Shown piece after piece: positions 47,028 through 56,693 of a stretch of 64,000 bases of DNA; position 1 is the first letter of the stretch, and each line of letters opens with the position of its first letter. A program made the translations under genes and the position numbers. Where the stretch lies: the NCBI RefSeq assembly GCF_009712425.2, contig NZ_VCJR02000001.1, positions 1,058,001-1,122,000 of the forward strand, in the 5' to 3' direction. The notes under the pieces are model-generated. The model was not told the DNA's origin. It made no database searches and was given only the letters and a program-made list of their open reading frames with translations. The DNA is from Aquisalinus luteolus. GTDB lineage: Bacteria > Pseudomonadota > Alphaproteobacteria > Caulobacterales > Parvularculaceae.

Positions 47028-48476
47028 ATGCAACTTGGCGACAATATTTCTTTTGCATTCCCGGAAATCTGGCTGGCCATCTCCGCGATGGCACTGCTGA
47101 TGATTGGTGTCTTCATCGACAGCAAATATCACCGGTTCATCAGTTTCGGTGCGATCTTCTCGATCTTCGTCGCGCTGTTCCTCGTCAATTTCGGCACGGC
47201 TAGCGAGAATGCCTCGCTGTTCAACGGCGCATTCGTGACCGACGGTTTCGGGCAGTTCTCAAAGTCCGTCATTTATGTCGCCGCGATTTTTGCCATCATC
47301 CTTTCCGACCGGTTCATGGAACGTGAACGGCTAGCACGGTTTGAATATCCGGTGCTGATCCTGCTGTCCGTCCTGGGCATGTCGCTGATGGTTGCCTCGA
47401 CCGACCTGATCTCGGTCTATATGGGGATCGAGCTGCAATCGCTGGCGCTTTACATCCTTGCGACCTTCAACCGCGACTCGCGCCGCTCGACCGAGGCAGG
47501 CCTGAAATATTTCGTCCTCGGCGCACTGTCTTCCGGCCTGATGCTGTACGGTATGTCGCTGATCTATGGCTTCACCGGCGCAACGACATTCGAGGCAATT
47601 GCTGCCGGCGCTGACGAAGCCAACCGCATCGGCCTGATCTTCGGCATGGTGTTCCTCATCTCCGGTCTGTCTTTCAAGGTTTCCGCCGCGCCGTTCCACA
47701 TGTGGACGCCGGACGTCTATGAAGGCTCGCCAACACCGGTCACGGCCTTCTTTGCCGCTGCACCGAAATTTGCCGCCATGGCGATCTTCGCCCGTGTCCT
47801 CGTCGAGGCTTTCCCGGCAGCAACAGATGCACTGTCCGACTGGCAACAGGTGATCGTGCTCGTCTCGATCCTGTCCATGGTCGTCGGCGCGTTTTCCGCC
47901 ATCGCACAGAAGAACATCAAGCGCCTGATGGCATATTCGTCCATCGGTCACATGGGCTATGCGCTGATGGGCCTTGCCGCGGGCACCAGCCAGGGCATTT
48001 CCTCCGTGCTCGTCTACATGACCATCTACCTGATCATGACCATCGGCACGTTTGCATGCATCCTGATGATGCGACGCCCGGAAGGCATGGCGGAGAATAT
48101 CTCCGACCTGTCTGGCCTTTCCCAGACACGTCCCGGCCTTGCCATCATGTTCTCTGCGCTGATGTTCTCTCTCGCCGGTATCCCGATTTTCCTCGGCTTC
48201 TTCGCCAAGCTTTATGTTTTCATGGCAGCGGTGAATGCTGGCCTGTTCGTGCTCGTCGTCGTTGGCGCATTGAGCAGTGTCATCGCGACTTATTACTATC
48301 TGCGTGTCGTGAAGATCATCTGGATGGACGAGCCGGCACCGGAATTCGAACGCGATGCAGGCCCTGGCGTGAAAGGCGTGGCAATCCTGTCGACGGTCCT
48401 GATCGTCGCCGGCATCGTCGTCATCATGCCGTTCCTGAACATCGCTGCGGAAGCAGCCGCAGCAACCCTGTTCTAG
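47028..48476 (+). CDS. nuoN: NADH-quinone oxidoreductase subunit N
   Basis: The 482-residue antiporter-like subunit has YMGIELQSLALYILATFNR, AAPFHMWTPDVYEGSPTPVTAFF and KRLMAYSSIGHMGYALMG, each a family signature. It is the last complex I gene and ends seven bases before birA. Confidence 0.97.
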   Translation: MQLGDNISFAFPEIWLAISAMALLMIGVFIDSKYHRFISFGAIFSIFVALFLVNFGTASENASLFNGAFVTDGFGQFSKSVIYVAAIFAIILSDRFMERERLARFEYPVLILLSVLGMSLMVASTDLISVYMGIELQSLALYILATFNRDSRRSTEAGLKYFVLGALSSGLMLYGMSLIYGFTGATTFEAIAAGADEANRIGLIFGMVFLISGLSFKVSAAPFHMWTPDVYEGSPTPVTAFFAAAPKFAAMAIFARVLVEAFPAATDALSDWQQVIVLVSILSMVVGAFSAIAQKNIKRLMAYSSIGHMGYALMGLAAGTSQGISSVLVYMTIYLIMTIGTFACILMMRRPEGMAENISDLSGLSQTRPGLAIMFSALMFSLAGIPIFLGFFAKLYVFMAAVNAGLFVLVVVGALSSVIATYYYLRVVKIIWMDEPAPEFERDAGPGVKGVAILSTVLIVAGIVVIMPFLNIAAEAAAATLF

Positions 48477-48483
48477 GGCGCCG

Positions 48484-49221
48484 GTGAAGGCGCTCTCTTC
48501 AGGCCTGCCACTTCAGGTCCATGACAGTCTCGATTCAACCAGTCTGGAAGCGTTGCGTTATCTTGATGGCGGCGGGCGCGATCCGGTCTGGATCTTCGCG
48601 CGGCTTCAGACAGCAGGCTATGGCCGCCGTGGCCGGTCATGGCAGCAGCAGACCGGCAATCTCGCCGCGACTTTGGTGATGCCGCTCAGCGGTAACCTTG
48701 CTTCGCAACCGGCCGCCGCCGGGTTCGCACTGTCGCTGGCACTCGCGGCAGCATTGGAGCAATCGGGCGTCAAGCCGCGTGACATCCAGCTGAAATGGCC
48801 GAATGACGTGCTGATCGATGGTGGCAAGGTATCCGGCATCCTGCTGGAGCGGCATATGGTTGGTGGCGAAACTTTCCTTGCCGTAGGTGTCGGGGTCAAC
48901 CTCGCCTACAAGCCGGATTTGCCCGACTATCCGACTGCCTCGGTCAATGAAGCGACCGGCTCAGCTCCCGACCCGGAAGCGTTTCTGGACAGTCTGGATG
49001 AGGCCTTCCAGCACTGGCTGGCCTTGCTGGAGAGGCAGGGCTTTGCCCCCTTGCGAGATGCCTGGCTGGAACGGGCGGGCGGAGTTGGTCGCCAGATCAC
49101 TGTGCGTCTTCCCAACGAGACCCTGCATGGTGTTTTCGAGGGGCTTGACGAAACCGGCGCTCTCATCCTGCGTCAAGGGGAAGTGATCAGCCGTATCAAC
49201 ACTGGCGACGTGTTTTTCTGA
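48484..49221 (+). CDS. birA: Biotin-[acetyl-CoA carboxylase] ligase
   Basis: The 245-residue catalytic ligase without an N-terminal HTH, so it is not a repressor. The biotinyl-AMP site is [15 protein letters not shown] with [20 protein letters not shown] further on, and a small C-terminal SH3-like domain. It attaches biotin to carboxylase carrier protein. It starts at GTG 48484, immediately after nuoN, an arrangement common in alphaproteobacteria. Confidence 0.94.
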   Translation: MKALSSGLPLQVHDSLDSTSLEALRYLDGGGRDPVWIFARLQTAGYGRRGRSWQQQTGNLAATLVMPLSGNLASQPAAAGFALSLALAAALEQSGVKPRDIQLKWPNDVLIDGGKVSGILLERHMVGGETFLAVGVGVNLAYKPDLPDYPTASVNEATGSAPDPEAFLDSLDEAFQHWLALLERQGFAPLRDAWLERAGGVGRQITVRLPNETLHGVFEGLDETGALILRQGEVISRINTGDVFF

Positions 49222-49276
49222 GTGGCCTGTGCTAGCAACGCGCGATAATGATCAGGCCACGCGCCGGGAGGAAGCC

Positions 49277-50047
49277 ATGCTGCTCGCCATCGATGTCGGC
49301 AACACCAACACCGTTTTCGCGCTCTATGAAGGCGAAAAGCCCGTCGCCCAGTGGCGCGCCTCCACGGCCACCACCCGCACGGCAGATGAATACGCGGTCT
49401 GGCTCTATCAGCTGATGGCGATGAGCGGGTACAAGATGGAAGAGGTGAAGGACTGCATCATCTCCACCGTGGTACCGCAATCGCTGTTTCACCTGCGCAA
49501 TCTGTCGCGGCGCCATTTTTCGGTTGAACCTTATATTGTCGACTCGACGAACATACCGGGCGTCGATGTGCGGATCACCAAGCCTTCCGATGCGGGGGCT
49601 GACCGGCTGGTAAATGCTGTTGGCGCCTATGTCAGCTACAAAGGACCGCTCATCGTGGTCGACAGTGGCACGGCGACGACCTTCGACATCATCGCTGCGG
49701 ATGGCGGGTTCGAAGGTGGCGTAATCGCGCCTGGCATCAATCTGTCGATGCAGGCACTGCACGAGGCGGCGGCGCGCCTGCCGCGCATCGCAATCGAGAA
49801 TCCGGGCAAGGTCGTCGGGACCGACACGGTCGGAGCAATGCAGTCGGGCATATTCTGGGGGTATATCGGCCTGATCGAAGGGCTGATCGACCGGATCAGG
49901 AAAGAGCGCGGCGAGGCAATGACCGTGGTCGCGACGGGCGGGATATCCTCGCTTTTCGAAGGCGCGACCGACAAGATAGACCATTTCGACCCGGACCTGA
50001 CGATCCGGGGACTGATCGAGATTTACAGGCGCGTGAAAGCGGCCTGA
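49277..50047 (+). CDS. coaX: Type III pantothenate kinase
   Basis: The 256-residue kinase catalyses the first step of CoA synthesis. It shows the phosphate-binding start [18 protein letters not shown], then [13 protein letters not shown] and [27 protein letters not shown]-type text. The ATG at 49277 has GGGAGGAAG upstream; the longer in-frame version to 49229 is not family-like. Part of the conserved nuoN-birA-coaX-rnj run. Confidence 0.95.
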   Translation: MLLAIDVGNTNTVFALYEGEKPVAQWRASTATTRTADEYAVWLYQLMAMSGYKMEEVKDCIISTVVPQSLFHLRNLSRRHFSVEPYIVDSTNIPGVDVRITKPSDAGADRLVNAVGAYVSYKGPLIVVDSGTATTFDIIAADGGFEGGVIAPGINLSMQALHEAAARLPRIAIENPGKVVGTDTVGAMQSGIFWGYIGLIEGLIDRIRKERGEAMTVVATGGISSLFEGATDKIDHFDPDLTIRGLIEIYRRVKAA

Positions 50048-50066
50048 GCTGAATTGAAGGATATTG

Positions 50067-51740
50067 ATGGCTGAACGTAGCGAACTGGTTTTCCTGCCCC
50101 TTGGCGGGTCGGGCGAAATCGGCATGAACATGAATCTCTATGCCGTGGGCCCGGCCCACAAGCGGCAATGGATCATGATCGATTGTGGGGTTTCTTTTGC
50201 TGATGAGCGGGACCCGGGGATCGAGCTGATCTGTCCTGATCCGGACTATATAATCGACGAGATCACGCAAGGCGGCGGCGAGCTGCTAGGCCTGTTGCTG
50301 ACGCACGGGCATGAAGACCATATCGGCGCTGTCGCGCTGCTCTGGCCGCGCCTGAAATGCCCGATATACGCGACCCGGTTCACCGCTGGTCTCGTTGCAC
50401 GCAAATTCGCCGAAAAGGGCATCATCAACCCACCGATGACGATCCTCGACATGGGCGATGCGCTGGAGCTCGGCCCATTCGATATGCGGTTCGTGACGCT
50501 GACCCATTCCATCCCCGAGCCTTCGGGCATCATCATCAGGACCGAGTTCGGTACCGTGCTTCATACGGGCGACTGGAAGATCGATACTGACCCGACGCTG
50601 GGTCCGGTTACCGACCACGAGACCCTGGCGAAAATCGGCGATGAAGGCGTGCTCGCCATGATCTGCGATTCCACCAACGTCCTGTCGACCGGCGAGTCGG
50701 GCTCGGAGATGGGTGTGCGCGAAAACCTGATCGAGCTCATCGGCAAGCAGACGGGCAGGGTGGCTGTCACCACCTTTGCGTCCAACGTCTCACGCCTGGT
50801 CTCGATCTGCGAGGCGGCCATGCAAAATGACCGCACCGTCTGTCTGCTCGGCCGGTCGATGCTGCGCATGATCGATGTCGCGCGGGAGACGGATATCCTG
50901 CCGCCCGAGCTCTCCTTCGTCGAACCTGACGAGGCCGGCTACCTGCCGCGCAGCAAGGTGCTTTACCTTTGCACAGGCTCGCAGGGGGAGACCCGTGCGG
51001 CGCTTGCCCGCATCGCCCGTGACGACCACCGCGACCTGGTGCTGGAGGAAGGCGACACTGTCATCTTCTCCTCCAAGATCATCCCCGGCAATGAGCGCGG
51101 AATATTCGACCTTCAGAACCAGCTGGTCGAACTGGGCGTGCGGGTGATCACCGAAAAGGATGAGCATATCCACGTATCCGGTCATCCGTGCCGGGACGAA
51201 CTGGAGCAGATGTATAAATGGGTGCGCCCGCAAAAGGCGGTGCCTGTACATGGCGAGGCACGCCACCTGGAAGAGCACGCTATCTTCGCTGCCGAACTGG
51301 GTGTCGAGGACACTTTGGCACCGCGCAATGGCGAGGTTATCCGCCTGGCACCCGGGCGACTGGCCGTAACTGACGAAGTACCGTCCGGCCGCCTGATGCT
51401 CGATGGCAATCTATTGCTGCCTGAAGGCTCTGGCGCCGTGAAGGAACGGCGAAAGCTGTCCTGGGGCGGGCAGGTAGTCATCGCCGCTGCGCTCGACCGG
51501 AACGGCCTCGTCGCCCCGCCGGAGGTCTCCATGATGGGCGTGCCGCTCGCCGATGCCGAAGGCGAGGAGATGCAGGCCCTGCTGGAGGACAAGGCGGAAG
51601 AGGTGCTCGACGGCCTGCCGAAGTCGCGGCTGAAGGATGACGGGGAGGTCGAGCTATCGCTTCGCCGCGCTATCCGCAACCTGCTCAACGAGCACTGGGG
51701 CAAGACCGCCCACATCAATGTACTGATCATCAGGGTTTAG
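50067..51740 (+). CDS. rnj: Ribonuclease J
   Basis: The 557-residue beta-CASP metallo-beta-lactamase RNase processes mRNA and rRNA. The zinc motif is LLTHGHEDHIGAVALL; later LHTGDWKID, CDSTNVLSTGESGSE and HVSGHPCRDELEQMYKWV complete the site. AAGGA stands five bases before ATG 50067. It is the only RNase J gene in view. Confidence 0.95.
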   Translation: MAERSELVFLPLGGSGEIGMNMNLYAVGPAHKRQWIMIDCGVSFADERDPGIELICPDPDYIIDEITQGGGELLGLLLTHGHEDHIGAVALLWPRLKCPIYATRFTAGLVARKFAEKGIINPPMTILDMGDALELGPFDMRFVTLTHSIPEPSGIIIRTEFGTVLHTGDWKIDTDPTLGPVTDHETLAKIGDEGVLAMICDSTNVLSTGESGSEMGVRENLIELIGKQTGRVAVTTFASNVSRLVSICEAAMQNDRTVCLLGRSMLRMIDVARETDILPPELSFVEPDEAGYLPRSKVLYLCTGSQGETRAALARIARDDHRDLVLEEGDTVIFSSKIIPGNERGIFDLQNQLVELGVRVITEKDEHIHVSGHPCRDELEQMYKWVRPQKAVPVHGEARHLEEHAIFAAELGVEDTLAPRNGEVIRLAPGRLAVTDEVPSGRLMLDGNLLLPEGSGAVKERRKLSWGGQVVIAAALDRNGLVAPPEVSMMGVPLADAEGEEMQALLEDKAEEVLDGLPKSRLKDDGEVELSLRRAIRNLLNEHWGKTAHINVLIIRV

Positions 51741-51743
51741 GCC

Positions 51744-51992
51744 ATGAATATTGCGGGCGGCATCGTTGTATATCTGATTATATGGTGGACGGTTCTGTTC
51801 ACAGTGTTGCCCTGGGGCGTGCGCGGACTGTGGGAAGACCCCGACAAGCCACAGCCACGCGGGGCGGAGCCGGGTGCCCCGCAGGACCCGCAGTTGATGA
51901 AGAAGGTCATCCGCACGACATGGATCAGCGCCATTGTCTGGCTGGTTGTCTTTGTCGTGATCCAGAGCGGAATCATTGATTACCGCGATTAA
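51744..51992 (+). CDS. DUF1467 membrane protein
   Basis: The 82-residue two-helix protein shows IIWWTVLFTVLPWGVRGLWE and a Pro-rich loop (EPGAPQDPQLMKKVIRTTWIS), as in the alphaproteobacterial DUF1467 family. It starts three bases after rnj. Function unknown. Confidence 0.88.
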   Translation: MNIAGGIVVYLIIWWTVLFTVLPWGVRGLWEDPDKPQPRGAEPGAPQDPQLMKKVIRTTWISAIVWLVVFVVIQSGIIDYRD

Positions 51993-52090
51993 CGCTGTTA
52001 TCCTGTTGAAGTCGGTAGGTTTTTGCCATCGACACCCGTTTTGGAGCCGCCATATCCACTATTCATCCTCACCCATGGGAGATGACGGGC

Positions 52091-53575
52091 ATGAATGAGC
52101 CGTCCGCCATCGAGAAAACACGCCCGGATGAACCGGACATGCCACCGGGCGTGCCGGATCAGGAGCCTGATGAATCTCGTGCCGAGGACGAGGGGCATGA
52201 TCTGAGTGCGGAGTTTATCCGTGAGGTTCGCGAGGCAATCGACGAGGGCGACGAAACCCATGTCCGGTCGCTCTGCGAGGAACTGCACCCCGCTGACGTT
52301 GCCGACCTTTTCGAACAGATCAGCGATGACCAGCGCAAGGCACTGGTTGGCATTCTCGGCCAGATGCTCGACCCGGTCACGCTGGTCGAGGTCGACGAGG
52401 ATGTGCGCGACCTGATCATCGAGGCGATGCCGACCGGCCAGCTTGCCGACGCCGTCTCCGAACTCGATACCGACGACGCCGCTTTCGTTCTGGAAGACAT
52501 GGACGAGGAGGCACGGCTGGAGGTCCTCGCCGAGGTCCCTGTTGCAGAGCGCCTGGCGCTCCTGTCAGCCCTTGATTACGAGGACGAGACCGCCGGTCGC
52601 CTCATGCAGCGCGAAGTTTTTGCGGCGCCGGCCTACTGGACCGTCGGCCAGATCATCGACCGGCTGCGCTCGCCCGAGGAATTGCCGGAGACGTTCTACG
52701 AGGTCTTCGTCATCGACCCGGCATTCAAGGTCATCGGCTCGGTGCCACTGGCCCAGTTCCTGCGCAATCCGCGCGAGACGGTCATCGGCGACCTGGTTGG
52801 CGAAGAGGAACTGCGCCGCATCCCGGCCGACATGGACCAGGAAGAGGTCGCCTACCTGTTCGAGAAATACAATCTCATCTCCGCCCCTGTCGTCGACAAG
52901 GGCGACAGGCTGGTCGGCATGATCACCGTCGATGACGTGGTCGAAATCGTCCATGAGGAAACGCACGAAGACATGCTCGCTCTCGCCGGTGTCGAGGCTG
53001 AACAGAGCGGTATTTCCGGCTCCCTGCGGGCAACCGTATCTTCCCGCTTTTCATGGCTGGCGGTGAACCTTTTCACCGCGATCCTTGCCTCTGTCGTCAT
53101 CTCCTTTTTCGACGCGACGCTGGAACAGGCGGTGGCCGTTGCCATCCTGATGCCGATCGTTGCCTCCATGGGCGGCAATGCCGGTACGCAGACGCTGACC
53201 GTTGCCGTCAGGAACCTGGCCACGCGCGAACTGACGGCAGCCAATGCCTTGCGCATCGTCGGGCGAGAAACCTTGGTCGGACTGATCAATGGCTGCGCTT
53301 TTGCGGTATTGATGGGGACTATTGCAGGTGTCTGGTATGGCACCATTGGCGGCGGCGGCGGGGCCGATGCCGGTCTGGTGCTGGGGTTGGTTCTTGCTGC
53401 TGCGATGATCATCAACATGATCATGGCCGGGCTTTCCGGCATCCTGATCCCGCTTGTCCTTCAGCGCGCCGGTGCTGACCCGGCTGTTTCCTCCGCCGTA
53501 TTCGTGACCACAGTTACGGATATCGTCGGCTTCTTCGCTTTTCTGGGGCTCGCAGCGATCTTCATCGTCGGATAG
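52091..53575 (+). CDS. mgtE: MgtE-type magnesium transporter
   Basis: The 494-residue protein has the MgtE N domain (superhelix, HPADVADLFEQ), two CBS domains (about 150-270, with AAPYWTVGQ-like and DRLVGMITVDDVVEIV text) and a five-helix membrane part (GGNAGTQTLTVAVRNLA, PLVLQRAGADPAVSSAVFVTTVTDI). Intracellular Mg2+ gates such channels through the N and CBS domains. The ATG at 52091 has GGGAG nine bases upstream; the one at 52082 abuts it. No Mg riboswitch fits the 98-base leader. Confidence 0.94.
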   Translation: MNEPSAIEKTRPDEPDMPPGVPDQEPDESRAEDEGHDLSAEFIREVREAIDEGDETHVRSLCEELHPADVADLFEQISDDQRKALVGILGQMLDPVTLVEVDEDVRDLIIEAMPTGQLADAVSELDTDDAAFVLEDMDEEARLEVLAEVPVAERLALLSALDYEDETAGRLMQREVFAAPAYWTVGQIIDRLRSPEELPETFYEVFVIDPAFKVIGSVPLAQFLRNPRETVIGDLVGEEELRRIPADMDQEEVAYLFEKYNLISAPVVDKGDRLVGMITVDDVVEIVHEETHEDMLALAGVEAEQSGISGSLRATVSSRFSWLAVNLFTAILASVVISFFDATLEQAVAVAILMPIVASMGGNAGTQTLTVAVRNLATRELTAANALRIVGRETLVGLINGCAFAVLMGTIAGVWYGTIGGGGGADAGLVLGLVLAAAMIINMIMAGLSGILIPLVLQRAGADPAVSSAVFVTTVTDIVGFFAFLGLAAIFIVG

Positions 53576-53589
53576 CTGGACCGAAGCGC

Positions 53590-53620
53590 AAAAGCCCCGC
53601 CGGTTCGGCGGGGCTTTTTC
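53590..53620. terminator. Bidirectional terminator of mgtE and the YTEN-repeat gene
   Basis: AAAAGCCCCGCCG (53590-53602) and CGGCGGGGCTTTTT (53606-53619) form a long stem with a three-base loop. The A/T tracts on both sides suit termination from both convergent genes. Confidence 0.92.
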
Positions 53621-53648
53621 TTGTGCAAGTCTGTGAGGGCTATGACCC

Positions 53649-54845
53649 TTACATGATGTAATCGGAACCACCCGGCGGGATCGACGGCTGCGGTCCGAAG
53701 CCGGTCCACGGGAAGGTGCCGTAGCAGCCGACATCAGACAGCCAGCCATAGCCCGAACCATCGGTATAAGGGTTCTGCGTGTACTGGCCCGGACGATATT
53801 CGCAGCGCTCGGCAACGACGATCGGCTGTTCCGGCACGATCGGGGTGACCGGGGTTTCCGGCAGGTCGACACGCGGGATCAGCGGTTGCTCCGGCGGCAG
53901 TTCGGTCACCAGAACCGGCGGGATCTGCTCGACGAGGCACGGATTGGTGTCGGCAAACGGATTGTCGACAGTGCCCGGGCCGGTATAGACGGTGCCGTCT
54001 TCACGCAGGCAGGGATTGTCCAGCGGCGTATAACGGTTTTCCGGCAGGGGCTGGTTCTCCGTGTAGAAGTTCGGGCTGTCCGGCTTGTCCAGGCGACGGT
54101 TCTCCGTGAAGTAACGGTCCGTGTCCGGCTTGTCGATACGCTTGTTCTCCGTGTAATAGCGCTGGCTATCCGGTTTATCGATCGGCTTGTTCTCGGTGTA
54201 GAAGCGCTGGGTGTCAGGCTTGTCGACCGGCTTGCCATTCTCCGTGTAGAACGACTTTGTGTCTTTCTTGTCGACACCGATCTTGCGGTCAGTGGTATTG
54301 ATGCCCGCCGTGGCAGACTGATTGTTTTCCCTGTCCTGATTGTCTTCCTTGGCCTGGGAAATATTGCTGGCAGTCCGGCTGGTCTCGCTGCCGCGCAGCG
54401 CCGTCCGTGTCGAAGCTTCTTCTGCGGTGCCTTCAGCTTGTGTCGAAGTGCGGCTTTCCGTGCGCGATGAGGTGGCATCCGGCTGGTCAGCGGTCTGTGA
54501 GGTGGCAGCGTCGCCTTGCTCTGCTGCATCTTCACTCGAGGCGAAACGAGCCGGCGCCTCTTCGGCGTCATCGCTGCTTACGTCGCGGGCATCGTCGGCA
54601 CTGCCGTTGACATCGGCCGTGTAAGGGTCTTCGCGGCCGTCATCATCGGCATCGCTGAGCAGGTTTTCCGCTGCATCGGCAGTCTGCCGGAATTTTTCCT
54701 CGGCCTCGGCAAGCGTCTTGTCTGCCAGTTGTTCGATCTGGGATTGATCCGCTTCATCATCGCCGTCCCGTGTCAGCGCATAGCCGGTGACGACGATAGC
54801 ACCACCAATCAGCAGGGCCGCCAGAAGATTGAAAAGACCGTTCAT
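53649..54845 (-). CDS. Membrane-anchored repeat protein (YTEN repeats)
   Basis: The 398-residue protein has an N-terminal anchor (4-22), a long acidic Ala/Asp/Ser/Thr-rich low-complexity part (25-185), then five 15-16-residue repeats (192-267) of the form DKPDTxRFYTENxxI, and a Pro/Cys C-terminal part (270-398) with six Cys and ends in GGSDYIM. No enzyme motif is visible. It looks like an envelope stalk protein with a surface-exposed tail. I do not recognise a family. It is divergent from the GH24-like gene. Confidence 0.65.
   Translation of the reverse strand: MNGLFNLLAALLIGGAIVVTGYALTRDGDDEADQSQIEQLADKTLAEAEEKFRQTADAAENLLSDADDDGREDPYTADVNGSADDARDVSSDDAEEAPARFASSEDAAEQGDAATSQTADQPDATSSRTESRTSTQAEGTAEEASTRTALRGSETSRTASNISQAKEDNQDRENNQSATAGINTTDRKIGVDKKDTKSFYTENGKPVDKPDTQRFYTENKPIDKPDSQRYYTENKRIDKPDTDRYFTENRRLDKPDSPNFYTENQPLPENRYTPLDNPCLREDGTVYTGPGTVDNPFADTNPCLVEQIPPVLVTELPPEQPLIPRVDLPETPVTPIVPEQPIVVAERCEYRPGQYTQNPYTDGSGYGWLSDVGCYGTFPWTGFGPQPSIPPGGSDYIM
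54045..54272 (-). repeat. Five 45-48 bp coding repeats
   Basis: The units translate as DKKDTKSFYTENGKPV, DKPDTQRFYTENKPI, DKPDSQRYYTENKRI, DKPDTDRYFTENRRL and DKPDSPNFYTENQPL. DNA copies differ at several positions, so the array is old but in-frame. It is a coding repeat, not CRISPR. Confidence 0.92.
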
Positions 54846-55206
54846 ACTCTCACCTTGTCAGCTGCCTTTACCCAATGGCGGAACGGAATTGTCCCGGATT
54901 GGTGCAACTGTCCTCCACAAATGGAAAACTCATCGGTAACCACACAAATCTGATGCCAGTTGTCCAAAAACGACCGTAAAAGATGGAAAATTCTCGATTT
55001 TTGCATTGGAAACAATGAGTTGATATTGTCGACTTCAAGCCCGGGACAGCCAGAGCGGTCCGGTGTGTGCCCGCTACCGGTTCTGCAAGTTCGAGACCGG
55101 TAACCAGAATTTCCTCGGACCCGTCTCATAAAAACAACTTGGTAACCAACGTTAACGGGGGTTATAGTTTGCTCATTGTCGTGGATGTGCGAAGGACGGG
55201 GTTGGT
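54846..55206. promoter_or_regulatory. Divergent intergenic region with three GGTAACCA sites
   Basis: About 360 bases between divergent genes. The octamer GGTAACCA occurs at 54935, 55099 and 55141, the last followed by GTTAACG. The octamer resembles the CtrA half-site TTAACCAT but no exact CtrA full site (TTAA-N7-TTAA) is present; the closest has N6. No gene is supported. Confidence 0.45.
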
Positions 55207-56184
55207 ATGGCCAATAATACCGGGGAGACTGGTCTGAATCTCATCAAGGCCTATGAGGGCCTGCGTATGTCTGCCCAGTATACGCCAAGCCAAGAATGGT
55301 CTGTCGGCTATGGTCACCGCTCGACAGCGCGCCACGGCATGAGCGTGACCGAGGGCGACGCGATCCGCCTGTTAAAGGATGACGTAAAGCCGCTCGAGCA
55401 GGTCATCAGCAATACCGTGCGCGCGCCGTTGAACCAGAACGAGCATGACGCACTGGTCTCGCTGATTTTCAATATCGGCGAAGAGAATTTCAAACGCTCC
55501 ACGGTATTGCGCAAGCTGAATGCCGGCGACAAGCTGGGCGCCGCGGAAGCTTTCGAAAAATGGACAAAGGCCAAGGTAAACGGCGAGCTGGTTACGCTTG
55601 ATGGGCTTGTTCGCCGCCGGGCAGCCGAGAAGTCGCTGTTCCTGATGCCGACTGACGCCTCGCTGGTCGTGCCGACCTCCGATGTGGCGCCCGCAGCTGA
55701 ATGCGATGGCGCGCTTCTATCCGATGAGGAGCTGAAGGCGACGCCGCTCGTCGACTTTGACGAATTCCGCGACCGCAAGTCCCAGGAATTGTCGGAGGAG
55801 GAACAGGCCTCGCGCATGCGCGCATTGTTCGCTGCCTCGCAGAGCCTGTCCGGTGACCCGTCGAAGATGATCATCACCAAGGCGGAAGAGCGTGAGGATA
55901 TCGGTGTTACCATCGGTGCCGCCCTGGCGGGCATTCTCGCTTTCACGCTGACCATTCTCGGCGCAGCGCTGATGCTGGGCCTGCGCTGGCCTTCCGTTGC
56001 CGATGCGTTGGGGTTGAGCCCGGATCGATTGGCGCTGCTGCTCGACAACATGCCGGCATGGCTCGCGGCCATAGGTGCGGCAATGTGCTACTTCATCCTT
56101 TATGTGCTTGTAAAACGGGCCGCACGCCACGACCTTAAAAAGCGTCGGGCCAAGGAAGTCGCCCGGGTAAACCTGCAAAGCTGA
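55207..56184 (+). CDS. GH24 lysozyme-like protein with C-terminal membrane hairpin
   Basis: The 325-residue protein starts with a phage-lysozyme (GH24) domain, 1-150: catalytic Glu17 in KAYEGLR, then YTPSQEWSVGYGH. Aligned with T4 lysozyme (Glu11/Asp20/Thr26), the Asp position is Thr26 and the Thr position is Ser32. An acidic linker follows, then two membrane helices (about 238-262 and 275-300) and a basic tail. There is no signal peptide, so the orientation is unclear. It stands alone, so it may be a domesticated prophage lysozyme. Confidence 0.75.
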   Translation: MANNTGETGLNLIKAYEGLRMSAQYTPSQEWSVGYGHRSTARHGMSVTEGDAIRLLKDDVKPLEQVISNTVRAPLNQNEHDALVSLIFNIGEENFKRSTVLRKLNAGDKLGAAEAFEKWTKAKVNGELVTLDGLVRRRAAEKSLFLMPTDASLVVPTSDVAPAAECDGALLSDEELKATPLVDFDEFRDRKSQELSEEEQASRMRALFAASQSLSGDPSKMIITKAEEREDIGVTIGAALAGILAFTLTILGAALMLGLRWPSVADALGLSPDRLALLLDNMPAWLAAIGAAMCYFILYVLVKRAARHDLKKRRAKEVARVNLQS

Positions 56185-56194
56185 CCAGGAAACA

Positions 56195-56623
56195 TTGACC
56201 ATCCATTTGAGAAAACTCTGCGTTGGTGCGGAAAGCATCGACGACCTTTCCCGTTATATCGACAAGCGCGTCGCCCATCGTAAAAAGGCCGGCCTGTCGC
56301 ACACCCATGCCCATGAAACACGCATGTGGCCGAAACGCGAGGACGAGTTGCTCGATGGCGGGTCTCTCTTCTGGATCATAAAGGGCATGATGTGCGTGCG
56401 CCAGCCGATTGCCGGGTTCGAGGAGTGCTTCTCCGGGGAGGGCATCCGCTATTGCCGTATCCTGCTCAAGCCGGACCTGATCCAGGTTGACCCACGCCCG
56501 CACCGGCCGTTTCAGGGATGGCGTTACCTGAAGCCCGAAGAGGCGCCGCGTGACCTCTCTGCCAGCGAACAGAACATGGAGCCGGAACTGGCCCGTGACC
56601 TGGCTGAGCTGGGACTGATCTGA
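56195..56623 (+). CDS. DUF1489 protein
   Basis: The 142-residue cytoplasmic protein has family text LRKLCVGAESIDDLSRYI, THRMWPKRxDELLDGG-like segment (ETRMWPKREDELLDGGSLFW) and PRPHRPFQGWRYL. This small alphaproteobacterial family has no known function. It starts at a TTG with AGGAAA upstream. Confidence 0.88.
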   Translation: MTIHLRKLCVGAESIDDLSRYIDKRVAHRKKAGLSHTHAHETRMWPKREDELLDGGSLFWIIKGMMCVRQPIAGFEECFSGEGIRYCRILLKPDLIQVDPRPHRPFQGWRYLKPEEAPRDLSASEQNMEPELARDLAELGLI

Positions 56624-56693
56624 TTTACCTTGCGCGGCCGGCAGGGAGCGGTAGGCTATCTCTTCTATCAAGATAGCAGAAGTAAAGCCTTCC

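Noticed and set aside
51993-52090. Magnesium riboswitch upstream of mgtE
   Set aside because: The leader is under 100 bases and I see no M-box-like helices.
54045-54272. CRISPR-like array
   Set aside because: The repeats are in-frame coding units without spacers.
54842-55129. 95-codon minus-strand frame in the divergent intergenic region
   Set aside because: Overlaps the start of the repeat-protein gene and has no family-like content.
55141-55156. Full CtrA site
   Set aside because: The two halves are separated by six bases rather than seven and the first half is GTAA, so it is not an exact match.
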